A DNA stretch of 24,126 bases from contig JAHDGP010000003.1 in the NCBI GenBank assembly GCA_020627525.1, positions 5,463 to 29,588 of the forward strand. The letters run 5' to 3'. This document shows, piece after piece, positions 6,448-16,000 of this stretch; positions within the stretch are counted from its first letter, which is position 1; each line of letters starts with the position of its first letter. Both the position numbers and the translations under genes were made by a program. The notes beneath the pieces are model-generated. The model saw nothing but the letters and a program-made list of their open reading frames with translations. It made no database searches and was not told the origin of the DNA. Source of the DNA: Bacteroidota bacterium. GTDB lineage: Bacteria; Bacteroidota; Bacteroidia; Chitinophagales; UBA2359.

Positions 6448-7866
6448 TCAAATCTGTTTAAGTGTTAACGCATCTAGGAATCTTTCAAACTTATTTTCAA
6501 TTAAGCTTTTTAAATTGGGCATTCCACTCTCGTTGGGATAAAGATTATTATCCAATAATAGTTCGATTTCAATGGCATTATTAAATAAATTTACAAATAA
6601 ATTTACAGAATAACCATAAGTGTTATATTTTTTTTCTCTGATATAAGTATCACTACCTACGTCTGGTTTATTTTGATTTAACTGTACGAGATTGAAAAGC
6701 CCAGCTGCTTGCAAATCAATATCTACCTGCTTTTCTGTTTGTAAATCTTTCTTAATCACTTCAATAGGAACACTTTGATTCATCCTCGCTTCACAATATT
6801 TTATATAAACTTCATACACAAAATCATAATCAGATTTTGTTCGTTTAGAAACAACAGGAAGCGGAATTGTATTTGAAATCATTCCCCATACGTTCTTTGT
6901 TTCCAGCTCTTTATCAGACAGTTCTCGTCCATCTACTCGAATGAATTGCAGACAATTAACATTTTTAAAAACAGTATTTAAAATACTTTGATGAAAAGCT
7001 ATAAACAATGCTGAAATCGGTAAGTTGAGGTGTTGCAATTTAAGTTTTAACTTTTCCAATTCTCCTCTACAAATAACCAGTGTCTGACTATCAAATTCAT
7101 TTGACGATACGGTAGCAACTCCTTGTTCATGTTTTGAACCATTCTTATTCAAACTTTCTTTTGCCAGCATATTAATCCAGAATTTGCGCATTTTCATACC
7201 TGAATCCGATTGCAACCATTTTTTCTGCATCTGAGAAAAATCCGAATTAGTTAGATTGCTTTGTTTTAACTCTAGGGTATTGTATGTCCGCTCACCCATT
7301 AAATACAATCTAAGAAACAAAAGAACTGATGTTATAAAGGAGTAGATAAATATATTTTGCCAAGCAACAGGGTTTTTAACTCTACCAAAAAATTTCAACA
7401 AATTATCAGAAAGCGCCAAATTTGTATGCATATCAATCAATGCATAATGAACGCCTACAGAAAAATACATTCCTCGCATTTTAATATTTCCTGTATATGC
7501 AACGATGCGAATAAATGATCCATTGAAAAAATCACAAGGCTTTTTTAAAAACTTATGGGCCTCAATTTGTAAACTGTCATCACTTCCATCTCCAGTATAC
7601 TTTTTATATTCTATGTCAATATTAACTTCATCAGCATCAACAAATTCTTGATAAACAACCCCATTTTGTTTCGTAAACTTTATGCACAGCACTTGGTGCA
7701 AACGCATAAATTTTCGAAATGCTTGAATCAAATTTTCTTTACTATGAAATGGGATTTTCAGAGGATTTAAAATAGAGACAGAGCTTGGTTCTTTCATTAG
7801 CGCATACTGATTTTCAGAAATCTCTACCCTATTCCCTGTCTTTAACTGTTTATTTGTCTTATCCAA
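6448..7866 (-). CDS. Stand-alone condensation-domain-like protein with altered active site
   Basis: This 472-residue protein has the fold signature of an NRPS condensation domain but is a separate gene. ISENQYAL (16-23) matches core C1, the helix LIQAFRKFMRLHQVL (46-60) matches C2, CDFFNGSFIRI (111-121) matches the 'FDLxNGPLxR' motif, and the C-terminal half has ISNTIPLP-like and DALTL-type ends. The catalytic HHxxxDG position reads HYALIDM (140-146): the first His and the Asp remain, the catalytic second His is Tyr, and the Gly is Met. Ordinary peptide-bond catalysis is therefore doubtful. It starts at TTG: a stop lies two codons upstream, and the next in-frame ATG would remove core C1. The gene follows the terminal NRPS module by 35 bp and probably acts with it, either in release or as a recruiting domain. 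Both roles are inference. Confidence 0.8.
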   Translation of the reverse strand: MDKTNKQLKTGNRVEISENQYALMKEPSSVSILNPLKIPFHSKENLIQAFRKFMRLHQVLCIKFTKQNGVVYQEFVDADEVNIDIEYKKYTGDGSDDSLQIEAHKFLKKPCDFFNGSFIRIVAYTGNIKMRGMYFSVGVHYALIDMHTNLALSDNLLKFFGRVKNPVAWQNIFIYSFITSVLLFLRLYLMGERTYNTLELKQSNLTNSDFSQMQKKWLQSDSGMKMRKFWINMLAKESLNKNGSKHEQGVATVSSNEFDSQTLVICRGELEKLKLKLQHLNLPISALFIAFHQSILNTVFKNVNCLQFIRVDGRELSDKELETKNVWGMISNTIPLPVVSKRTKSDYDFVYEVYIKYCEARMNQSVPIEVIKKDLQTEKQVDIDLQAAGLFNLVQLNQNKPDVGSDTYIREKKYNTYGYSVNLFVNLFNNAIEIELLLDNNLYPNESGMPNLKSLIENKFERFLDALTLKQI

Positions 7867-7901
7867 TTTTTAAAATTTTCTTATTCTAAAATTCGCATTT
7901 T

Positions 7902-10900
7902 TTAAGCTACTGCTACCTCCTCAAGTTCTGATATCAATGGCATAAAATCTATTACAATCGGATTCCTAACAAAGTCAGTCATCTCTAAAGAATATCCGTG
8001 CTGTTTTAGAAGTGTAATAAAATTGATTGACTTTAGTGAGTCTCCTCCAAGTTTATAAAAATTGTCTAGCATTCCGATTTTATCAACGTTCAAAACTTCT
8101 TCCAAAATAGAAACAATCAGTTTTTCTTTCTCACTTGTTGGCGCAACATATTCGCTGACTGCATTCATAACAACACCATCTTCTACAGACAGTGCTTGCT
8201 TATCAACTTTACCATTTGGTGTAAGGGGAAAACTATCCATTTTAACAAAAACTGCAGGAATCATATATTCTGGTAGTTCTTCAAACAGAAAATCTCTCAG
8301 CTCCTTCATATTTTGTTCTATATCAGAAACGAAATATGCAACCAATTCTAAATTATCATGGTTGTTCATTTCTGCCTTTACAATTGAATCGACAATACCA
8401 TCTTTGGATTGTAGTTTGTATTCAATTTCACCAATCTCCATGCGTAATCCACGAATTTTAACTTGTCTGTCTTTTCTACCAATAAACTCTATATTTCCAT
8501 CTGGAAGCCATCTAGCGAAATCTCCTGTTCTATATATCTTGCGTCCCTTTTCAAATGGGTGACCTATGAATTTTTCTTTGGTCAATTCTGGCAAATTCAA
8601 ATAGCCTTCCGATAAGTTTGCACCACCTATTGCAATCTCACCAATAACACCAACAGGCACTAATTGCAGCTCGGTATTTAAAATATAAATTTGATTATTT
8701 GCGATTGGCTTTCCAATAGAATTTTTATCAAAGCCTTTTGTAACTTGGAAAACTGATGCCCATATTGTGTTTTCGGTTGGACCATACTCATTAAACAATG
8801 AACACGATTCATTAATTTCAAAATGTGTATCTACCAATGTTTTATTGTAAGACTCTCCTCCAATAATTATGCTTTTTAAAGAATTGTTTTTAAAATCTGG
8901 AGACTTCAATAATAGATTATAATACGAGGGTACGCTTGCTAATAACTCCACTTTATTTTCAATCAATATTTTTATCAATTGATCTGGATCTTTTATTTCC
9001 ATATCACTTGGCAAATACAATTCGGCTCCAGTTGTCAAGGCGTTCCACATTAAACCAATCGAGGCATCAAATGCAAATGAAGGAATCATTAAATGAGAAT
9101 TCAGATTTTCATAGTAATGATTTTTAGCTTGAATGGAAGCCGTTAAACTTTTGTGATTAACAATAATTCCTTTAGGCTTCCCTGTTGAACCTGAAGTATA
9201 AATAACATAAGCCAGGTCCTCTTCTGAAATGGTTGTCTCCAATTGAAGATTGCTATACTTTGATGCATCATAATCCAAATCAATGGTCAATATGGTTCCG
9301 TCAAAATAATCAAGGTCAAAAATATTATTTGCTTCAGTAATTAAGAGTTTTATTTTGGTATCATTAATTATAAATTCCTTTCGGCTATTGGGCATATTCG
9401 CATCAATGGAAACGTATGCCGCACCTACTTTATAAATCGCTAAAATTGAAACAATCACCCACTCGGATCTTGCCAATTCTATACCAACAGTATCACTGGG
9501 TTTGATAGCAAATCGCTCTTTTAAACAATGCGCAAGATTGTTTGACATTTCATCAAGCTCTTGATAGCTCAGCTTCTTGTCTTTAAAAACTACTGCTGTT
9601 TTATCGCTCGACTTTTTCACTTGTTCCCTAAATAGATTTAACACATTGGTATCCTTTGGAAAATCTACTTTCGTATCGTTAAAATCAACTAGTAACTTGT
9701 TTTTATAGTCATCAGCTAAATAATCAATAGCAGCAATTTGCTTATTGGAATCTTTCAATAAATTAGAAAGCATTTTTTTGAAATGCTTCATAAATCCTAT
9801 CATCATTTCTTTCTCATATACATCTGTATTAAAGTTTATTTTAAAAGAAAGATAATCTTCTACTTCATCAAAGTGAATTTCAATGTCGTTTTTACAAGTT
9901 CCTGGTCCAATTGATTCAACAGCATCAATTTTACTTTGCTCCAGAGGTCCCACACCTGAATAATCAATTATACTATTGTATGTAAAAGAAATATCGAAAA
10001 CAGAATTTCTGCTCAAATTATACTCTACATCCAGATCTAATTGATCAAATGGATACGCTTGATGTTCAAACGCTACCATTGTACTATTTTTTACTTTATC
10101 AAAAATTGAATTAAAGCTGTCTTCTGGCAAAATTTGGTTTCGCAATACAAGAACATTTAAATAAAAACCAATTTGATCTTCTAGCCCAAACTGATCTCTA
10201 CCGGCAACTGGTGTTCCTATTGTTATATCTGTTTCTGTAGTATACTTATGTAACAAAACTTTAAATACTGATAAAGCACCCATAAACAAACTACCACCGT
10301 TTTTCCTAGTAAATGCATTCAACTTTTGCGTTACATCACTTGAGATAAATGTTTGTAAAGTAAATCCGTTATAAGTTTTTATAGCAGGTCGAACTTTTTG
10401 ACTTGGCAAATCCAATATCGGTATTTCACCAGACAATTTGTCCATCCAATAAGTTTTATGGTTTTCATAGAGCGGAGTTTCCAATTGCATTTGTTGCCAA
10501 GCAGAATAGTCTTTGTATTGTAATTTAAGCTCAGGTAGTTTTGGAGTGGTTCCAGCTTTGTATGCTTCGTAATAAGTAAAGACATCTTTCGCCAAAATAT
10601 CCATAGACCATCCGTCACTAATTATATGATGCATATTAAAATAAAATACATTTTTTTTATCTTCCAATCTAAACAAACAGGCTCTAAACAAAGGTCCATT
10701 TTTTAAATCAAAAGCCTTTAACTTATCATCTTCAACATACTTATCTAATCGGGCATTTCTATCTTCATATTCTCTTAAATCAATAAAATCAATTTCAAAT
10801 TTAAATTCATCATAAGGAGTAATATATTGACAACTCTCGTTGTCTTCATTTTCCATAAATACTGTTCTTAATATTTCGTGCCTTTCAATGACAGAGTAAA

Positions 10901-11246
10901 CTGCTTTTTCAAAACTCGGAATATCACAAACATCTTCAAGAGAATTTATTGATGGCATATTATAAGCTATAGGATTCCCCTCAAACTGAGCAACAATCCA
11001 CAATCTTTTTTGAGAAGAAGAAAGCGGATAATACTCCGACTTTTCTGCCAATGGAATTGAGTCTGACTGACTATTTTTCGACTTTAAATACGCTACTAAA
11101 ATAGACTTGTTTGCCTTAAGTTTTTGGAGAATTTCGGGAGAAATATTTTTATCATAAGATATTATTTCCAAATTTGAATCGCCATCTAAAACTAAATGTA
11201 TTCTCTCTTTTCTTAAGCTAGAAAATAATTTCTTAGCAATTTCCAT
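7902..11246 (-). CDS. NRPS module: TubC docking-C-A-T, last module in window
   Basis: This 1114-residue one-module NRPS begins with a TubC-type N-terminal docking domain (about 1-55, with LFSSLRKERIHLVLDGDSNL). The condensation domain follows (about 70-510), with canonical HHIISDG at 206-212. The adenylation domain (about 535-1020) has YTSGSTGKPKG (683-693), FDAS (726-729), YGPTEN, YRTGD, and K1013 in NGKVDK. The carrier domain has LGGDSL with Ser1070. Pocket residues aligned by eye to GrsA-PheA are D727 A728 G731 A770 I794 G796 E820 I828 W829 K1013. DAGAIGEIWK matches no code I know, and Glu at the 322 position hints at a polar or basic side chain. The protein ends soon after the carrier domain with no thioesterase, reductase or terminal condensation domain. 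It receives its chain from the upstream glycine-type module. Confidence 0.93.
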   Translation of the reverse strand: MEIAKKLFSSLRKERIHLVLDGDSNLEIISYDKNISPEILQKLKANKSILVAYLKSKNSQSDSIPLAEKSEYYPLSSSQKRLWIVAQFEGNPIAYNMPSINSLEDVCDIPSFEKAVYSVIERHEILRTVFMENEDNESCQYITPYDEFKFEIDFIDLREYEDRNARLDKYVEDDKLKAFDLKNGPLFRACLFRLEDKKNVFYFNMHHIISDGWSMDILAKDVFTYYEAYKAGTTPKLPELKLQYKDYSAWQQMQLETPLYENHKTYWMDKLSGEIPILDLPSQKVRPAIKTYNGFTLQTFISSDVTQKLNAFTRKNGGSLFMGALSVFKVLLHKYTTETDITIGTPVAGRDQFGLEDQIGFYLNVLVLRNQILPEDSFNSIFDKVKNSTMVAFEHQAYPFDQLDLDVEYNLSRNSVFDISFTYNSIIDYSGVGPLEQSKIDAVESIGPGTCKNDIEIHFDEVEDYLSFKINFNTDVYEKEMMIGFMKHFKKMLSNLLKDSNKQIAAIDYLADDYKNKLLVDFNDTKVDFPKDTNVLNLFREQVKKSSDKTAVVFKDKKLSYQELDEMSNNLAHCLKERFAIKPSDTVGIELARSEWVIVSILAIYKVGAAYVSIDANMPNSRKEFIINDTKIKLLITEANNIFDLDYFDGTILTIDLDYDASKYSNLQLETTISEEDLAYVIYTSGSTGKPKGIIVNHKSLTASIQAKNHYYENLNSHLMIPSFAFDASIGLMWNALTTGAELYLPSDMEIKDPDQLIKILIENKVELLASVPSYYNLLLKSPDFKNNSLKSIIIGGESYNKTLVDTHFEINESCSLFNEYGPTENTIWASVFQVTKGFDKNSIGKPIANNQIYILNTELQLVPVGVIGEIAIGGANLSEGYLNLPELTKEKFIGHPFEKGRKIYRTGDFARWLPDGNIEFIGRKDRQVKIRGLRMEIGEIEYKLQSKDGIVDSIVKAEMNNHDNLELVAYFVSDIEQNMKELRDFLFEELPEYMIPAVFVKMDSFPLTPNGKVDKQALSVEDGVVMNAVSEYVAPTSEKEKLIVSILEEVLNVDKIGMLDNFYKLGGDSLKSINFITLLKQHGYSLEMTDFVRNPIVIDFMPLISELEEVAVA

Positions 11247-11293
11247 AATATATATTTAAATTTTATTCAAAAAAATAACCTGTGAAAAACCAA

Positions 11294-11674
11294 TCAATAT
11301 TCAATTGTTTTTTCTCCAAACAACCTTTCAGCAACTATCCCCTTATCTATACATTTAGCCAGTAAGTTATTAGACTCTATTATTGGTTTTGATTCGTCTG
11401 TATATTTAATCGAGCTTATAAATTCAAGCCACGGCTCCATTCCCATTGCATATACAAATACATTTTTAGGATTAAATATTTCAACTAAATTCATTCCCTG
11501 ATTGCAATCACTACCTGCTAAGCGTCTTGAATGATCCATATCTCTGTCCAGTTTTTCATACAGCAATGGACCGTATGCCCAAGTAAGCGGAGCACCATCG
11601 CATTCCATACCCAAAAACAATACATCAACATCTCCAATAATGTTATGAACTCTAAATAGTTGGTTCAATAACAC
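11294..11674 (-). CDS. CmlA-like diiron beta-hydroxylase, C-terminal fragment
   Basis: This 126-residue frame continues the preceding gene in another register. It contains VDVLFLGMECDGAPLTW (16-32), a hallmark of the CmlA-type C-terminus, and DMDHSRRLAGSD (45-56). His48 is at about the place of the last iron-ligand histidine of CmlA. The only start is a GTG at 11674 inside the upstream frame, overlapping it by 23 bases, and there is no separate leader. The residues before VHNIIGD do not look like a natural N-terminus. Joined to the upstream frame the total is close to 530 residues, which equals the length of CmlA. It is therefore best read as the distal part of one frameshifted gene, not an independent gene. 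Two-piece assembly in trans cannot be ruled out. Confidence 0.75.
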   Translation of the reverse strand: MLLNQLFRVHNIIGDVDVLFLGMECDGAPLTWAYGPLLYEKLDRDMDHSRRLAGSDCNQGMNLVEIFNPKNVFVYAMGMEPWLEFISSIKYTDESKPIIESNNLLAKCIDKGIVAERLFGEKTIEY

Positions 11675-12893
11675 AAGAATCAGCGACCATCATCACTTTG
11701 AACTCATTGTGCAATTCTACGTGGTAACAAAGTTTGCTTCGAACATCCAGGTCCGAATGTTCTCCTAGAAATGGCAAGCCGGTAATGGTGCATCTCTCCA
11801 ACTCGATTGTTTCCATTTCATCTAACTCAATCACACTATCAAATCCAATTTCTTTGAACATCAGTTTCAAACTGGGGTCTTGCAAATCACCTTTGCTGCA
11901 ACTCGGAACGATGACGTTTTTGGTACAATGGCGAAGTTGAAGCAAGGTTTCTAACAAAACATGATCTTGGTGATTATGTGTAATCATTATGTAATCAATT
12001 TGCTCTGGAAGATCATTGATTGTATAACGATTGACATCTGTTTCATAACCATCATAGCTGATAACCGGGTCAACCAAAATAGAAACTTCATCCGTTTCAA
12101 TTAGTACACAAGCGTGCCCAAAATATTTTGTCCTAATACCTTTACCAGTATATTCTACATATTTTGCTGGTGGTTCTTTTGTAAAAAAGCTTCTAAACAG
12201 TTCTGATTGACTTGGATCTATAGCGAGTGCTTTTTCAATATTCTCCAAACTCTGTGGCGTTCGTTTCATTGCAAACAAATCGTCGATAACTGTCTCCTTG
12301 AACGGAATATCTAAATGTATTAAATCTTCATCATTAAGTCTTGGAGTGCTCAATACAAATGATCTGTCATTGTCAGCTTGAATCAATTGCAATGAAATGG
12401 TTTGCGCAGATTCATCATAATATTCACTTTTATAAAGTAAGTATTCAAAAAATCTAAAACTTGGACGATTGTTTAAATCGTAATAAAGCTCTACAAAACC
12501 TTTTAATCCTTCAGGTATTTTTTCATATAAAGCGTTTAAAGAATAGCCTTTTGCATTTTTAAGCAACATGCTATTTAATTCTCTTACATCTTTTCTCAAA
12601 TCAAGAACTTTGGAACGTTTGACAACTGTATCATCATACAATTCCTTGATTTCAGCAACCCTTCCACCTTCATAGTCAATAAACGGTCCTCCAAGCATCT
12701 CTGGTTTTTTAATTGCCGCTGCGTGAATTTGAGGATTACGCATATAGGACTCCATTATTTTTAAATGTCTGTCCTTAATATTCATTCCGGCTGTTACTGG
12801 TGATAATAAATGGGACCAAGCATACCATCTATCAACCAATGCCTCAAGTGCTACATTTAATTTCAAATAATACAAATCTTCATTGCTACTCAT
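11652..12893 (-). CDS. CmlA-like beta-hydroxylase, N-terminal helical and metallo-beta-lactamase-fold part
   Basis: This 413-residue frame has the architecture of CmlA, the diiron oxygenase of chloramphenicol biosynthesis that beta-hydroxylates an amino acid tethered to an NRPS carrier domain. An alpha/beta N-terminal domain (about 1-245) precedes a metallo-beta-lactamase fold. The fold begins with KYFGHACVLIETDEVSILVD (256-275) and has the THNHQDH motif (His306, His308, Asp310, His311), LPFLGEHSD with Glu378, and VADS with Asp405. All of these are at nearly the same residue numbers as the CmlA iron ligands. It stops after VADSCVIEPTI at a TAG, where the family continues into another 120 or so residues that are present in the next frame. 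The gene lies between two NRPS genes, 112 bp after one. Phe is encoded by the first module in the window, so beta-hydroxy-Phe is one candidate product. The residue acted on is not proven. Confidence 0.82.
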   Translation of the reverse strand: MSSNEDLYYLKLNVALEALVDRWYAWSHLLSPVTAGMNIKDRHLKIMESYMRNPQIHAAAIKKPEMLGGPFIDYEGGRVAEIKELYDDTVVKRSKVLDLRKDVRELNSMLLKNAKGYSLNALYEKIPEGLKGFVELYYDLNNRPSFRFFEYLLYKSEYYDESAQTISLQLIQADNDRSFVLSTPRLNDEDLIHLDIPFKETVIDDLFAMKRTPQSLENIEKALAIDPSQSELFRSFFTKEPPAKYVEYTGKGIRTKYFGHACVLIETDEVSILVDPVISYDGYETDVNRYTINDLPEQIDYIMITHNHQDHVLLETLLQLRHCTKNVIVPSCSKGDLQDPSLKLMFKEIGFDSVIELDEMETIELERCTITGLPFLGEHSDLDVRSKLCYHVELHNEFKVMMVADSCVIEPTI

Positions 12894-13005
12894 TGTTATA
12901 AAATTTTAATTAATTACAAACAAAAAACGATTATAAATAAATGCACATAAACAAATTCTACTCTCCGAGTACCAGTTTATTATTCTAATCGCTTAGGCAC
13001 AGTTC

Positions 13006-16000
13006 CTAAATAACTGTTCTATCAATAATTTTATCGCTATCTACTTCATTATTATGCCAAACCTGGCTTTCAATTTCTTCAGCAAATTCTTCTATACTGG
13101 AAAAATTAAATAATTCCGCAATATTTATTTTAATGTTAAAGGCTTTTTGTACTTGAACGATTATTCTCAATCCATTTATACTGTTTCCTCCTAGGTTAAA
13201 AAAATTATCTTTGATTCCTATCTTTTCAACTTTTAATACTTCTGCCCATATATCAACCAATATTTTTTGTGTATCAGTTTCTGGCGCAACATATTCAACC
13301 TCAGATATGTATTTTTGAATCTCTAAATTCTGTAAATCTTTCAAATATTTTTTATCGGTTTTCCCACTTGGTGTAAGAGGCATTTTCTCCAACTGAATAA
13401 AATGTGCTGGCACCATGTAATCAGGGACAAACTGCAATAAATGATTTCTTAGTTCTCCTATACTTTGTTCTACATCAGAAACTATATAAGCTACCAATTC
13501 TTGTTCATCATCTTCATTAATGTTTGTCAACACGGTTGCAGCTTCCAAGTCCTCCTTTGTTTGCAAAACACTTTCCACTTCTCCCAATTCAATTCGATAG
13601 CCTCTAACTTTAACCTGATCATCATTTCTACCTAAAAAGTCAATACTGCCATCTGATAACCACCTTGCCAAGTCGCCTGTTTTATATAGTCTTTCCCCAT
13701 CTAAATATGGATTATCAATAAATCGTTCTTTGGTTAACTCTGGTAAGTTTAGATATCCTCTTGCAATTCCTTTTCCACCAATATATATTTCTCCAACAAC
13801 TCCTTTTGGAACCAATTTTAATGAATCATCAAATAAGAAGATCGCATCATTTTTCATTGGCTTTCCAATGCTTAAATATTCTGAATCATTTAACAAAAGA
13901 GCAGTATCCCAAATTGTAGTTTCTGTTGTTCCATAAATAAAAATCACCTCTGTTGATAAATCTTTTAGTTTATTGTACAAACTATTATTCAAGGATTCAG
14001 CTCCTATCAATAAAACATTTAATGATTGCAAAAATTTATCTGAATGCAATAACAATTGCATACATCTTGATGGAGTAACTTGCAAACCTTGTAATTGATT
14101 TTCCTCAATTCGTTTTGCAATTTGCTCAGGATCGTTTAATACTTCTGTAGCAAACAAGTCTATTGTAATTCCACAAGTAAGGGTTCCTAATAATTCTATT
14201 ATCGAAATATCAAATGTAACATTAGCTGTTGCAGCAAATGTTTCTATTTTATCGAAACTAAACACTTGCTTTAAATTTGGCAAAAATGACATTAGATTTC
14301 CGTGTTCTATCATTACACCTTTTGGTCTTCCTGTTGAGCCCGATGTATGAATAATATAAATCAAGCTGTTTGAATTTATAGTTGTCTTTATTGACTCAGC
14401 ACTCAATTCGTCTTGTATCTCAATAAAATCATTTAACACTGATTGATCTATGCTAAATTTACAACTGTCTTCAATATACTGGATTCTGTCTTTAGGATGA
14501 TTAGGATCTACTGGAACGTAAACGCCACCTACTTTTATCAGACCTAAAATGGCAATCAACAAATATTCGCTTCTATCCAGTTTCATGCAAACCAAGTCTT
14601 CAACTTTTACTTTTTTCTTTTCTTTCAGAAAATTTGCAAACTGGTTCGATTGTAATGAAAGCTCTTGATAAGTAAATTTATTATCTCCACATATTAATGC
14701 AATTTTATTTGGTGTTTTTATTACCTGTTCTTCGATTAGGTCTATGATTGTTTTATCATTAAAATATTCAGCGTAAGTATCATTGAGTCCATGTAAAAGT
14801 TCTTGTTGTTCCTTTTCATCAATAAGCTCAATATTTGCTATTTTTTTGTTTGGATTAGCGACCAGTTCTGATACTATTTTTTTAAAGTGTTTCAATAGGT
14901 TTTTCATTACCCAATCTTCATTTACATCAGAATTGTACTTCACATCTAATTGAATGCCTTCATTTTCCAACCAACAATCAATTTCTATTGCAAATTTTGC
15001 AGGCATTGAACCGTGGTATTTGATTTCATTTAGTTCTTGTGCGTTTAGCTCAATATTTTTTTTCTTTTCATCAATATTATTGTGAAGTATCAGCATCCCA
15101 TCAACTATTTGATTTCGACTGGTGTCTCTTTTCAAACCTAATTCTTCACCAATCAAATCAAATGGATATGCTTGATATTTAAATGATTCTAATGTTGTTG
15201 TTTTTACACGTTCAAAAAACTTAACAAAAGTCTCATTCGAATCTATATGGTTTCGCAACGCAAGTGTATTTACATAATATCCTATTTGAGCATTTAAATC
15301 CAAGTGATCTCTTCCCGCAACCAATGTTCCAACAATTATATCATTTTGGTTTAAATATTTGTGAAACAAAACATTCCAAGACGCCAACAAAAACATAAAC
15401 AAACTGCCATCGTTTTCTTGCGTAAAAGTATTTATACTTTGCACTGTCTCTTTTGAAATCCAGCTTGTCAGTCTGCGCCCGTTATAGGTCATAACTTTGG
15501 GGCGTTTTTTTCTAGAAGGCAAATCTAAAACTGGTAAGTCTCCAGATAATTTATCCATCCAAAAATTGGAATGCGCTTCAAATGCCCCCTCCTTCAATTG
15601 ATTTAGTTGCCAAACAGAAAAATCTTTATAGTGAACTTTTAACTCTGGCAAATCCGCATTCGTATTAGAAACGAAAGCTTCATAATAGGTCATAATATCT
15701 TTAACCAATACTTTATAAGACCAGCCATCACTTATAATATGCTGCATATTATAATAGAAAATAAACTCTTTATCTTTTATTTGAATCAATTGGACTTTAA
15801 TCAATGGACCATTTTCTAAATCAAATTTTTTGATTGAATCCTTTCCAACATAATCCATTCCCGCTTCGGTTGGATTTTCTTTCGCTCTAAAATCAAGATG
15901 GTCAATTTTAAAATTCAATTCTTCAAAAGGCAGTATCCATTGATGGACATCCCCTTCACTGTTTTCTTTAAAAACAGTTCTCAAGCTCTCATGTCTTTCA

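Noticed and set aside
12894..13005. Possible promoter between the glycine-type NRPS and the CmlA-like gene
   Set aside because: No TTTG/TAnnTTTG-type promoter or clear operator is visible in these 112 bases.
13730..13936. Plus-strand frames inside the NRPS and PKS genes (for example here and 8062-8562, 18392-18862, 19664-19924)
   Set aside because: They are antisense shadows of strongly conserved adenylation, KS and AT coding sequence.
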